Assembly (NCBI GenBank): GCA_016199405.1
Contig: JACQGS010000270.1
Coordinates: 1 to 8,209 of the forward strand
DNA from: Chloroflexota bacterium
GTDB lineage: Bacteria > Chloroflexota > Anaerolineae > UBA4142
Reading direction: 5' to 3'
DNA length: 8,209 nucleotides
The notes beneath the pieces are model-generated. The model was not told the DNA's origin and did no database searches. It was given only the letters and a program-made list of their open reading frames with translations. The translations under genes and the position numbers were made by a program. Position 1 is the first letter of the stretch; each line of letters begins with the position of its first letter. Positions 1-5,487 of the stretch are shown piece after piece.

Positions 1-1601
1 GCCGCGCGCGCCGCGTCGTCGGCGCTCTTCGCCAGTTTTTCGCGCGTGATCGGGATGCCGTACAGCGCAAGAATCTTTTTGCCTTCCGCTTCCGTCAGCG
101 CGCGCCCATTTGCTTTTGCGATAATCGCTTTTGCTTTTGTTGCTCGTCCGGGTTTGGAATTTGGATTTTGGGAATTGGGATTTCCCCTCTTCCTCTGAAA
201 CTCGCCGTAATCCACCAGCGCCTTGACCGCGCGCAGACTGTTATCGAAACTCATCAGGAACGGTACGCCGTCGAGGTCGGCAATCGGCTCAATCAGGTCG
301 GGCACACCGAGCGGCTTGTCGCGAAAGGTTCCCGCATAACCCGAAATTTTTACCCAAATTTTCTCAGGATATTGCTTCATCGCCGCGCGCAAAACTTTGC
401 CGGCGGGTCCTTGCGCGTCAGTGCGCGCGTTCGCGCCGAGCTGCCACAAAATAATTTCCATGTTCGGGTCGGCGCCCATCGCGTCGAGTGCGGCTTTGTG
501 AATGTGTTGGTCAGCCATGCCGCCCGGTCCCGTGATGTCGAGCGGATTGCTGACGGTGATGTAATCGTACAGCACCGGGCGGATGACGTTGTAACTGGAT
601 TCGCTGAATGGGGGAAAGTTCAAGCCGAATTCCGCCGCGTGATCCGCGAGAATCGCGTTTGCGCCGCCCGAGTTCGTCACCGCCGCAATGCCGCCGCGAT
701 TCGGCAACTTGCGCGAATGCAAGATCGCAAGCGTCTCGATCATCTCGTTCAATGAGTTGACGCGCGTGATGCCGTATTTTTTGAACACCGCGCCCACGAT
801 CGCGTCCGAGCCCGCCAGCGCGCCCGTGTGCGCCATTGCCATCTGACGCCCCGCTTCGGTGCGCCCCGTCTTCAAAACGACGATCGGCTTGCGGCGGTCC
901 GCGCAGCGCTCGGCGGCGCGTAAAAATTTTTCGGGATTGCGAAATTGCTCGACGTAGAGTCCGATGACCTCGGTCGCGTCGTCCTCCGCGAAAAATTCCA
1001 GGCAATCGCCAATCTCGATGTCGACTTCGTTGCCCGAGCTGATCACGTGAGCCAGACCTATATAACGATCCACGCACGCGGCGACAGTGCTGATCGCGAG
1101 CCCGCCGCTTTGTAGCGCGAGCGAGAGGTGGCCCGCTCTTTGGATCGCGCGGCCCGAGTTCGGCATGCCCGCGAATTTATTCGGCGCGCTGAGATTGCCG
1201 AAACAGTTCGGACCGACGACGCGTATGCCCGTGCGCGCGACGAAATCCAAAAGCCACTGGTGCCGTTTCGCGCCTTCCTCGCCGCCCATTTCCTCAAAGC
1301 CGCTGGTGATAATGTTGACCGCGCGGACGCGTTTGATCGCGCATTGCTCGAGCGCATCGGGGATGAGGCGCGCGGGCACGGAGAGCATGGCGAGGTCAAC
1401 CGATTCGTCCACGTCGGTGAGGCGCGCGTAACATTTTAGTTTTTCGACCTCGGGATAATTGGGGTTGATGGGATAAACGCGCGCGGGATTTTTCTGCGCG
1501 ACGAAATCTTTGAGGATGGTGTTGATGTAACTCCAATTCGGCGAGACGCCAAACATCGCGACGGATTGGGGGTTGAGAAAATAGTGGAGGGGATGAGGCA
1601 T
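1..1601 (-). CDS. NDP(ADP)-forming acyl-CoA synthetase, C-terminus cut by window edge
   Basis: Enzymes of this family interconvert a carboxylic acid, CoA and ATP with an acyl-CoA, ADP and phosphate, in the cytoplasm. I translated 533 uninterrupted codons from the ATG at 1601; the frame is still open at base 1, so the 3' end is missing. Residues 1-130 form the CoA-binding Rossmann-like domain (NPQSVAMFGVSPN near residue 10, VVGPNCFGN near 128). Residues about 155-465 are the succinyl-CoA-ligase-like flavodoxin region, with the conserved HTGALAGSD motif whose His258 should be the phosphorylated histidine. A linker rich in N, P, S and K (about 470-495) precedes the start of an ATP-grasp domain (LTEAEGKKILALYGIP, 502-517). 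The ATG fits the usual short lead before the NPxSVA motif, but I see no clear Shine-Dalgarno sequence in front of it. It lies 66 bases behind the MaoC gene, probably in one transcript. The acid used (acetate, branched-chain, aromatic or other) cannot be told. Confidence 0.9.
   Translation of the reverse strand, partial: MPHPLHYFLNPQSVAMFGVSPNWSYINTILKDFVAQKNPARVYPINPNYPEVEKLKCYARLTDVDESVDLAMLSVPARLIPDALEQCAIKRVRAVNIITSGFEEMGGEEGAKRHQWLLDFVARTGIRVVGPNCFGNLSAPNKFAGMPNSGRAIQRAGHLSLALQSGGLAISTVAACVDRYIGLAHVISSGNEVDIEIGDCLEFFAEDDATEVIGLYVEQFRNPEKFLRAAERCADRRKPIVVLKTGRTEAGRQMAMAHTGALAGSDAIVGAVFKKYGITRVNSLNEMIETLAILHSRKLPNRGGIAAVTNSGGANAILADHAAEFGLNFPPFSESSYNVIRPVLYDYITVSNPLDITGPGGMADQHIHKAALDAMGADPNMEIILWQLGANARTDAQGPAGKVLRAAMKQYPEKIWVKISGYAGTFRDKPLGVPDLIEPIADLDGVPFLMSFDNSLRAVKALVDYGEFQRKRGNPNSQNPNSKPGRATKAKAIIAKANGRALTEAEGKKILALYGIPITREKLAKSADDAARA
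150..183. repeat. Heptamer tandem repeat inside the synthetase gene
   Basis: On the plus strand, bases 153-180 are four 7-base units in a row: tttggaa, tttggat, tttggga, attggga, followed by ttt. On the coding strand the stretch is read in frame as NPNSQNPNS within the linker between the flavodoxin-like and ATP-grasp domains, at residues about 474-482. The linker position suggests an insertion tolerated between folded domains. The period matches the heptamer structure of the two gene-junction repeats at 1615-1663 and 5418-5487, though the unit sequence differs. Confidence 0.7.
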
Positions 1602-1614
1602 GGTGGGGTATAGG

Positions 1615-1663
1615 GTAAGTGGTAAGTGGCAATTGTCATTCGCCAATTACCACTTACCACTCA
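1615..1663. repeat. Heptamer-built inverted repeat between MaoC and synthetase genes
   Basis: Arms at 1618-1635 and 1644-1661 (18 bases each) are complementary except for one position, with an 8-base loop. In the minus-strand transcript the odd position becomes a G-U wobble, so the RNA stem would be unbroken. The whole element also reads as seven 7-base units starting at 1615 (gtaagtg, gtaagtg, gcaattg, tcattcg, ccaatta, ccactta, ccactca). It fills nearly all of the gap between the MaoC stop (1668) and the synthetase start (1601), ending 13 bases before that ATG. There is no T-run after it in the transcript, so it is not an obvious intrinsic terminator. Confidence 0.75.
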
Positions 1664-1667
1664 CTCT

Positions 1668-2159
1668 TTAGAAATACGTTCGCCCAATCGTCTCCGCGAT
1701 CATCGCGGGCTTGTCGCTGCCTTCAATTTCGACGGTGACTTCGTTCGTGGATTGCACCCAGCGCTTGTCGGGCGACTCTTCGACCGCGATCAATTTGCGA
1801 TGCGTGCGGATGCGTTTGCCCACCGGCGCGGGCGCGACAAAGCGCACTTTGTTGAGTCCGTAATTCACGCCCATTTTGCCGCCGAGTTTCACTTTCAGCC
1901 CGATCGAATCTTTGCTCAGATAGCCCGCGAGCATCGAGAGCGTAAAATATCCGTGCGCAACGGTACCGCCGAACATGGTTTGCTTGGCGCGCTCGGGGTC
2001 GACGTGGATGAATTGAAAATCGCCCGTCGCGTCGGCGAATTTGTTGACCATCTCTTGTGTAATAAGCAGCCACTGTCCGACGCTCACCTCTTGCCCGACA
2101 TATTTTTTCAATTCTTCGGTGCTCGTGACTTCGGTGTTTGCTAAATCGGTTGCCGACAT
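1668..2159 (-). CDS. MaoC-family (NodN-like) enoyl-CoA hydratase
   Basis: The 163-residue protein is a single hot-dog-fold domain of the hydratase-2/MaoC type, which adds water to trans-2-enoyl-CoA to give (R)-3-hydroxyacyl-CoA, or performs the reverse dehydration. The active-site motif is visible at residues 44-58, ATGDFQFIHVDPERA, with Asp47 and His52 as the catalytic pair. The classical GDxNPxH motif here reads GDFQFIH, as in NodN-like members. FGGTVAHGYFTLSM (63-76) and NYGLNKVRFVAPAPVGKRIR (99-118) are also typical of the family. An in-frame ATG four codons upstream (2171) exists, but GGAGAG sits just before the ATG at 2159 and decides for the shorter form. The gene starts 26 bases after the hydrolase stop and is followed by the acyl-CoA synthetase, so an acyl-CoA hydratase role in the same pathway is likely. 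Substrate chain length is unknown. Confidence 0.9.
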   Translation of the reverse strand: MSATDLANTEVTSTEELKKYVGQEVSVGQWLLITQEMVNKFADATGDFQFIHVDPERAKQTMFGGTVAHGYFTLSMLAGYLSKDSIGLKVKLGGKMGVNYGLNKVRFVAPAPVGKRIRTHRKLIAVEESPDKRWVQSTNEVTVEIEGSDKPAMIAETIGRTYF

Positions 2160-2163
2160 GTTT

Positions 2164-2169
2164 CTCTCC
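2164..2169 (-). promoter_or_regulatory. Ribosome binding site of the MaoC gene
   Basis: The coding strand reads GGAGAG, then four bases, then ATG at 2159. The site lies inside the codons that would be used if translation began at the upstream ATG (2171), so it favours the downstream start. Confidence 0.7.
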
Positions 2170-2185
2170 ATTGATTTTCATTCGC

Positions 2186-2986
2186 TCAATCGAGGAACTC
2201 GCTGACCTCGCGATTCAATCGCTCGGCGGCTTCAATCGTCACCAAATGACCGACGCCCGCGTAGGTCGAAAGTTTTGCGCCCGCGATATTCGCCGCGAGA
2301 AATTCGCCGTTGGCATACGGGATGAGCGGATCGCAATCGCCGTGAATGACGAGCGTGGGCACGCGGATTTCCGCGAGTCGATCCGCGACGCCGTTCCGAG
2401 TATGCGCGTAAGCCGCGCCAAGTTGGCGCTGATACGCTTCGGGCGGCATCGGCTTTGCCTTGGCATTCTGCACTGCCCGATCGAGATCCGCGGGATGCGC
2501 CGCGATATACCCAGGTGCAGTGATCAACGGCGTTGTGCGCCGCACGCGCGTCTCGATATCCTCGCCTTCTTTCCGCAGCAAAAGCGCGCCGATTTCGGGC
2601 GCCGGCGTAACGTGCGACGCGCCGCCCGCCGAGGTGGCAACGAGAATCATTTTTTCCACGCGCGCGGGATGACGCAGCGCCAGTTCGAGCGAAATAAATC
2701 CGCCCATCGAAATTCCCATGATGAAAGCGCGACCCAGGTTCAGATTGTCGATCAGACCCGCCGCGTCGTCCGCCATCTCCCCAATCGAATACGGACCCGC
2801 AGCCAGCTCGCTGTCGCCCGCGTCGCGGTTGTCGAGATTGATCACGCGATATTTTTTCGCCAGCGGCTCGATCTGCTTCCACCAACCCAGCCGCGACGCA
2901 CCCAGTCCGGGGAACAAGAGCAGCGGATGCCCCGCGCCGTACTCGTCGTAATAAATTGTCTGCGCGCCGATTTTAGTGGTGGACAT
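2186..2986 (-). CDS. Alpha/beta-fold hydrolase (esterase/lactonase/thioesterase-like)
   Basis: This 266-residue protein has the full alpha/beta hydrolase layout. The nucleophile elbow is GISMGG with Ser93, the acid is in HGDCDPLIP (Asp219 the likeliest), and the histidine is in GVGHLV (His247). The oxyanion segment LLFPGLGAS is at residues 23-31, and NLDNRDAGDS (50-59) resembles the DNRDxGxS motif of RdmC-like esterases. There is no signal peptide, so it should be cytoplasmic. The ATG at 2986 is preceded by AAAGGAAA at suitable spacing; the 25 extra residues available upstream look non-coding. The MaoC gene follows 26 bases later, suggesting co-transcription. In this context it may hydrolyse an ester, lactone or acyl-CoA intermediate, but the fold alone does not say which. 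Confidence 0.85.
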   Translation of the reverse strand: MSTTKIGAQTIYYDEYGAGHPLLLFPGLGASRLGWWKQIEPLAKKYRVINLDNRDAGDSELAAGPYSIGEMADDAAGLIDNLNLGRAFIMGISMGGFISLELALRHPARVEKMILVATSAGGASHVTPAPEIGALLLRKEGEDIETRVRRTTPLITAPGYIAAHPADLDRAVQNAKAKPMPPEAYQRQLGAAYAHTRNGVADRLAEIRVPTLVIHGDCDPLIPYANGEFLAANIAGAKLSTYAGVGHLVTIEAAERLNREVSEFLD

Positions 2987-3182
2987 GAAATTTCCTTTGG
3001 AGCGATTTGCTAGCTGCGGATACTGGCAAAGGCAGACTCGTTGTGGGTTTGCGGAGTACACGCCGATTCATTATGCTTCTTCGAAGCGGGCAGAGCATCT
3101 TGCAATAGATGCACGGCAAAAGACAGAGATTGAAGGAACAAAATTCACTCCGAGTGCCCAGTGAGTCTCCTTTAAGATTGTG
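2987..3182. other. Intergenic gap, no gene seen
   Basis: These 196 bases separate the pentapeptide gene from the hydrolase gene. The overlapping reading frames have no family motifs. A small hairpin is present (gcttc/gaagc, 3075-3087). On the minus strand CATAAT (plus 3070-3075) resembles a -10 box, but no good -35 box lies 16-18 bases upstream. A promoter for the hydrolase-MaoC-synthetase block could lie here, but I cannot locate it with confidence. Confidence 0.4.
2992..2996 (-). promoter_or_regulatory. Ribosome binding site of the hydrolase gene
   Basis: The coding strand reads AAAGGAAATTTC and then ATG at 2986, with AGGAA five bases upstream. This selects the internal start over the upstream in-frame ATG at 3061. 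Confidence 0.6.
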
Positions 3183-4022
3183 CTACGACCCTCTGTATTT
3201 GAGAGCTCCTTTTTCAACAGGATCGAAATTCGCAGTCCACTCCGTCTCAACGTCATTATATTGACCATAGATAGCACCTTTCAAGTACGCATTATTGAGG
3301 TTTGTATTCGACAAATTCGCGCCACGTAAATTCGTTTTCTCCATATAGGCGTCCTTCAGATTCGCTCCTTCCAAATTAGCAGCTCTCAAGTCCGCCTTAT
3401 ATAGATTGACATTCTGCAAATTAGCATTTCGTAAATCGAACCCCCGCATATTGGCCTCTTCTAGAGTGGCATTCATGAGACTAATCACAGGTTTTTCACC
3501 ACTAATCAATTGGGTTTCGTACAAGAATCGCACAAGGCTCCCTCGCCGCCTGTTCTTTCCATCGGGATTGTTTGTATCCAATGCGCGTAAAACTGTTAAG
3601 GTTCGTGAACGCGCCACATTTCGCAACTCTATTTCCTTTGGATCTTTTTTCTTCGTATCGCGCAGGTGCTTTTCCAGAACCAACTCGGTCATTGCATCAA
3701 GGTAATTCTGCAATAACATTTCTTGCTGTTGATTTGACGCAATTTCCTGCTCGCTCTTGCGCTGTGCTCTATTAAGTAAGAATGCTCCTACCGCCAGCAC
3801 AACTGGAATAATAACCAGTTCAAAAACATCCCATAGTGTTTTATTGGGATGGGTCTCAGTAACAATTCCGTTACCGAAATCAGTTTTGGTCGTCGTATAA
3901 GCAAAAAAACCAGTCCAATCCGATCCAAAACGCCAAACAGCAAAAGAAAAAGAAGCAATCATCGCCGCAATGAATGCAGTCCAGATGATTTTGACCTTGT
4001 GATTACCTATGAATTGTTGCAT
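3183..4022 (-). CDS. Membrane-anchored pentapeptide-repeat protein
   Basis: The 279-residue protein has two hydrophobic helices (about 12-30 and 66-84). A charged, probably coiled-coil stretch follows (LNRAQRKSEQEIASNQQQE, 83-101, on to about 120), then a conserved-looking middle section with ELRNVARSRTLTVLRALD (132-149). Thirteen A(N/D)Lxx-type pentapeptides run from about 185 to 249. The tail EWTANFDPVEKGA (261-273) resembles the TxWPxGFDPxxAGA ending of similar proteins. The repeats should form a right-handed beta-helix facing the cytoplasm. Function is unknown; such proteins are often found as lone accessory genes, and I see no gyrase- or toxin-specific feature. The start at 4022 has GGAAG just upstream. 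The gene is clearly poorer in G and C than its neighbours and has no link to acyl-CoA metabolism, suggesting acquisition by transfer and insertion between the dehydrogenase and hydrolase genes. Confidence 0.88.
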   Translation of the reverse strand: MQQFIGNHKVKIIWTAFIAAMIASFSFAVWRFGSDWTGFFAYTTTKTDFGNGIVTETHPNKTLWDVFELVIIPVVLAVGAFLLNRAQRKSEQEIASNQQQEMLLQNYLDAMTELVLEKHLRDTKKKDPKEIELRNVARSRTLTVLRALDTNNPDGKNRRRGSLVRFLYETQLISGEKPVISLMNATLEEANMRGFDLRNANLQNVNLYKADLRAANLEGANLKDAYMEKTNLRGANLSNTNLNNAYLKGAIYGQYNDVETEWTANFDPVEKGALKYRGS

Positions 4023-4121
4023 TTTCTTCCGATTTTTCCTTCAGAAATTTTCAGATTGAACTTATTTTGCATATGACAGTACTTATTCCATGATCTGCCC
4101 CATGGTTTCAACAAAACTGAC

Positions 4122-4127
4122 TTTATA
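4122..4127 (-). promoter_or_regulatory. Possible -10 box for the pentapeptide gene
   Basis: On the minus strand TATAAA lies about 100 bases upstream of the pentapeptide ATG. A weak TTAAAT (half of the -35 consensus) sits 18 bases further upstream. The AT-rich gap and the foreign look of the gene make an own promoter plausible, but the match is modest. Confidence 0.22.
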
Positions 4128-4152
4128 TATCCTGGGAGCGCGTCGATTTAAC

Positions 4153-4222
4153 TTCAACTCATCTCTAAAACACTGCGGCGACGGCTCCTGCGCCGTTGAA
4201 GGCTGGGCGTGGGAGCCCAGCC
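4153..4222. repeat. Intergenic block with nested inverted repeats
   Basis: Three complementary pairs occur in a row: ttcaac (4153-4158) with gttgaa (4195-4200); cggcg (4176-4180) with cgccg (4191-4195); and a GC-rich 8-base stem ggctgggc (4201-4208) with gcccagcc (4215-4222) around a 6-base loop. It lies downstream of the second acyl-CoA dehydrogenase gene in the transcript. No T-run follows the GC-rich stem on the minus strand, so classical termination is not supported. Confidence 0.5.
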
Positions 4223-4230
4223 CGCTGATA

Positions 4231-4258
4231 TTGATTCGCGCTGATTCGCGGATGAATC
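4231..4258. repeat. Ten-base tandem repeat at the dehydrogenase stop
   Basis: Two 10-base units, ttgattcgcg and ctgattcgcg, run from 4231 to 4250. A short inverted segment follows (gattc at 4243-4247 with gaatc at 4254-4258) and reaches into the stop codon of the acyl-CoA dehydrogenase at 4257-4259. Confidence 0.5.
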
Positions 4259-5396
4259 ACCCCGCCAACGCGCGCGCTGCCAGCTCGCGATGATATTCCG
4301 CGTCGCCGAACATCGGCTCGTAGAATTTCGCGCGCTTGAACCACAAGTGCAAATCGAAATCCCAGGTAAAGCCGATGCCGCCGTGCACCTGAATCGCTTC
4401 ACCGCACACTTTGCGCGCGGCGTCGCCAACGTACGCTTTCGCCACCGACGCGGCGAGCGCGGCATCGGCGCTCTGCGCGTCCTGCGCCCATGCCGCGTAA
4501 TAAACGGCAGAGTGCGAGCTCTCCACGTCCACGAGCATATCCGCCAACTTGTGCTTGATCGCCTGGAACTGTCCCAGCTTTTGCCCGAACGCCTCGCGCA
4601 TCTTGGCGTACTCGACCGACATTTCCATAGACTTGCGCGCCGCGCCCAACATCTCCGCGCTCGCGCCGACCGCGGCTTGCTGCAAAACTTTTTGCACCAC
4701 GTGCCAGCCGTTATCAATCTCGCCGACGACGTTTTCTTCGGGCACCATCACATTATTGAAACGAACCTCGGATGCCTTGTTCGTCAGGTCAATGTTTTTC
4801 ATCGGTGACGATTCGACGCCCTTGCCCTTCGCCTCCACGAGGAAAAGCGAAATGCCCTTGCCGGGATCGGCGTTTTTGGACGTGCGCGCGGGGATGAGCA
4901 TCACGTCCGCCGCCTGCGCGAACGGCACGAAGCGTTTCATCCCGTTCAGCACAAAGCCACCGCCGCCCGCTTGCGCGTTCAGCGCGATGCCTTCCGCATC
5001 CCAGTTCGGCGCGTCTTCCAGCATACCCATCGTCGCGATCACATCGCCGCTCGCGATGCCGCCGAGATATTTTTGCTTTTGCGACTTATCGCCCGCGGCT
5101 TTTATCGCGCCGCCCGCGAGCAGGACGCTGGCAAAGTACGGACCGGGAAAGACCGCGCGCCCCATCTCTTCCAGCATCAGCGCCAACTCGACCATGCCGA
5201 GACCCAGTCCGTCGTTTTCTTCAGGAAAGGTGAGACCCAACCAGCCCAGCCCCGCCATCTCTTTCCACATTGGCTTGCTGAACCCCGTTGGGTCTTCAAA
5301 CATCGTGCGCACGAACTGGGTCGTGCATTTTTGGCTCAGATAATCGCGCGCCGAATCGCGTAATGCCGCTTGTTCTTGAGTGAAATCGAAATCCAT
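4257..5396 (-). CDS. Acyl-CoA dehydrogenase, probable non-catalytic partner subunit
   Basis: The 379-residue protein has the complete acyl-CoA dehydrogenase fold: an N-terminal helical domain (MDFDFTQEQAALRDSARDYL), a middle beta domain (about 120-225), and a C-terminal helical domain with REAFGQKLGQFQAIKHKLADM (267-287) and QVHGGIGFTWDFDLH (336-350), which usually contribute to FAD binding. The usual catalytic glutamates are not seen. Where many members have YEGTS, this protein reads MFGDAEYHR (Phe363 at the Glu position by eye). In helix G, where others have ER, it reads VLQQAAVG (237-244). The ATG at 5396 has GGAG seven bases upstream; 19 extra upstream codons look non-coding. It follows another acyl-CoA dehydrogenase after 88 bases. 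Paired genes of this kind in steroid side-chain catabolism make alpha2beta2 enzymes, so this is probably the partner subunit. Confidence 0.88.
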   Translation of the reverse strand: MDFDFTQEQAALRDSARDYLSQKCTTQFVRTMFEDPTGFSKPMWKEMAGLGWLGLTFPEENDGLGLGMVELALMLEEMGRAVFPGPYFASVLLAGGAIKAAGDKSQKQKYLGGIASGDVIATMGMLEDAPNWDAEGIALNAQAGGGGFVLNGMKRFVPFAQAADVMLIPARTSKNADPGKGISLFLVEAKGKGVESSPMKNIDLTNKASEVRFNNVMVPEENVVGEIDNGWHVVQKVLQQAAVGASAEMLGAARKSMEMSVEYAKMREAFGQKLGQFQAIKHKLADMLVDVESSHSAVYYAAWAQDAQSADAALAASVAKAYVGDAARKVCGEAIQVHGGIGFTWDFDLHLWFKRAKFYEPMFGDAEYHRELAARALAG

Positions 5397-5403
5397 TTGA
5401 TAA

Positions 5404-5407
5404 CTCC
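5404..5407 (-). promoter_or_regulatory. Ribosome binding site of the second acyl-CoA dehydrogenase
   Basis: GGAG lies seven bases upstream of the ATG at 5396 on the coding strand. It supports that start over the upstream in-frame ATG at 5453, whose extra codons run through the repeat at 5418-5487. Confidence 0.6.
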
Positions 5408-5417
5408 AGTAAAAAAA

Positions 5418-5487
5418 GTAATCAGTAAACAGTGAACAGTTCTTTCTGCTCACTGTTTACTGTTCACTGCCAACTGTTGACTGCCTA
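5418..5487. repeat. Heptamer-built inverted repeat between the two dehydrogenase genes
   Basis: From 5452 the plus strand reads five 7-base units: actgttt, actgttc, actgcca, actgttg, actgcct, then act. The opposite arm (5440 back to 5418, read on the minus strand) has actgttc, actgttt, actgatt, act. This permits two alternative perfect stems: cagtaaacagtg (5423-5434) with 5451-5462, or cagtgaacagt (5430-5440) with 5459-5469. The last unit overlaps the TAG stop (5485-5487) of the upstream dehydrogenase gene. Confidence 0.75.

Noticed and set aside
150..183. Frameshift or pseudogene at the repeat in the synthetase
   Set aside because: The frame was followed codon by codon from 1601 to base 3 with no stop or shift, and the ATP-grasp start is recovered correctly after the repeat.
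511..1077. Long open frame on the minus strand rich in Arg and Gly
   Set aside because: It overlaps the synthetase in another frame, and its Arg/Gly/His-rich composition is that of an out-of-frame GC-rich gene. The true frame shows clear domain motifs.
2138..3013. Plus-strand open frame of 291 codons opposite the hydrolase
   Set aside because: Its translation is Arg-rich with no motif, while the opposite strand carries the complete catalytic triad and a ribosome binding site.
3140..3164. Possible terminator after the pentapeptide gene (TCACT/AGTGA stem followed by TTTT on the minus strand)
   Set aside because: The stem is only five base pairs with a 10-base loop and the T-run is short; too weak to call.
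3071..3277. Minus-strand frame of 68 codons spanning the end of the pentapeptide gene and the gap
   Set aside because: More than half overlaps the pentapeptide gene in another frame, and the rest has no motif or clear ribosome binding site.
4083..4111. TTGAAA with a 17-base spacer upstream of the pentapeptide gene
   Set aside because: The -35 match is fair, but the paired -10 (GAATAA) agrees with the consensus at only two positions.
4549..5343. Plus-strand open frame of 264 codons opposite the second dehydrogenase
   Set aside because: Its composition is Ser/Pro/Ala-rich without family motifs; it mirrors the codon bias of the real gene.
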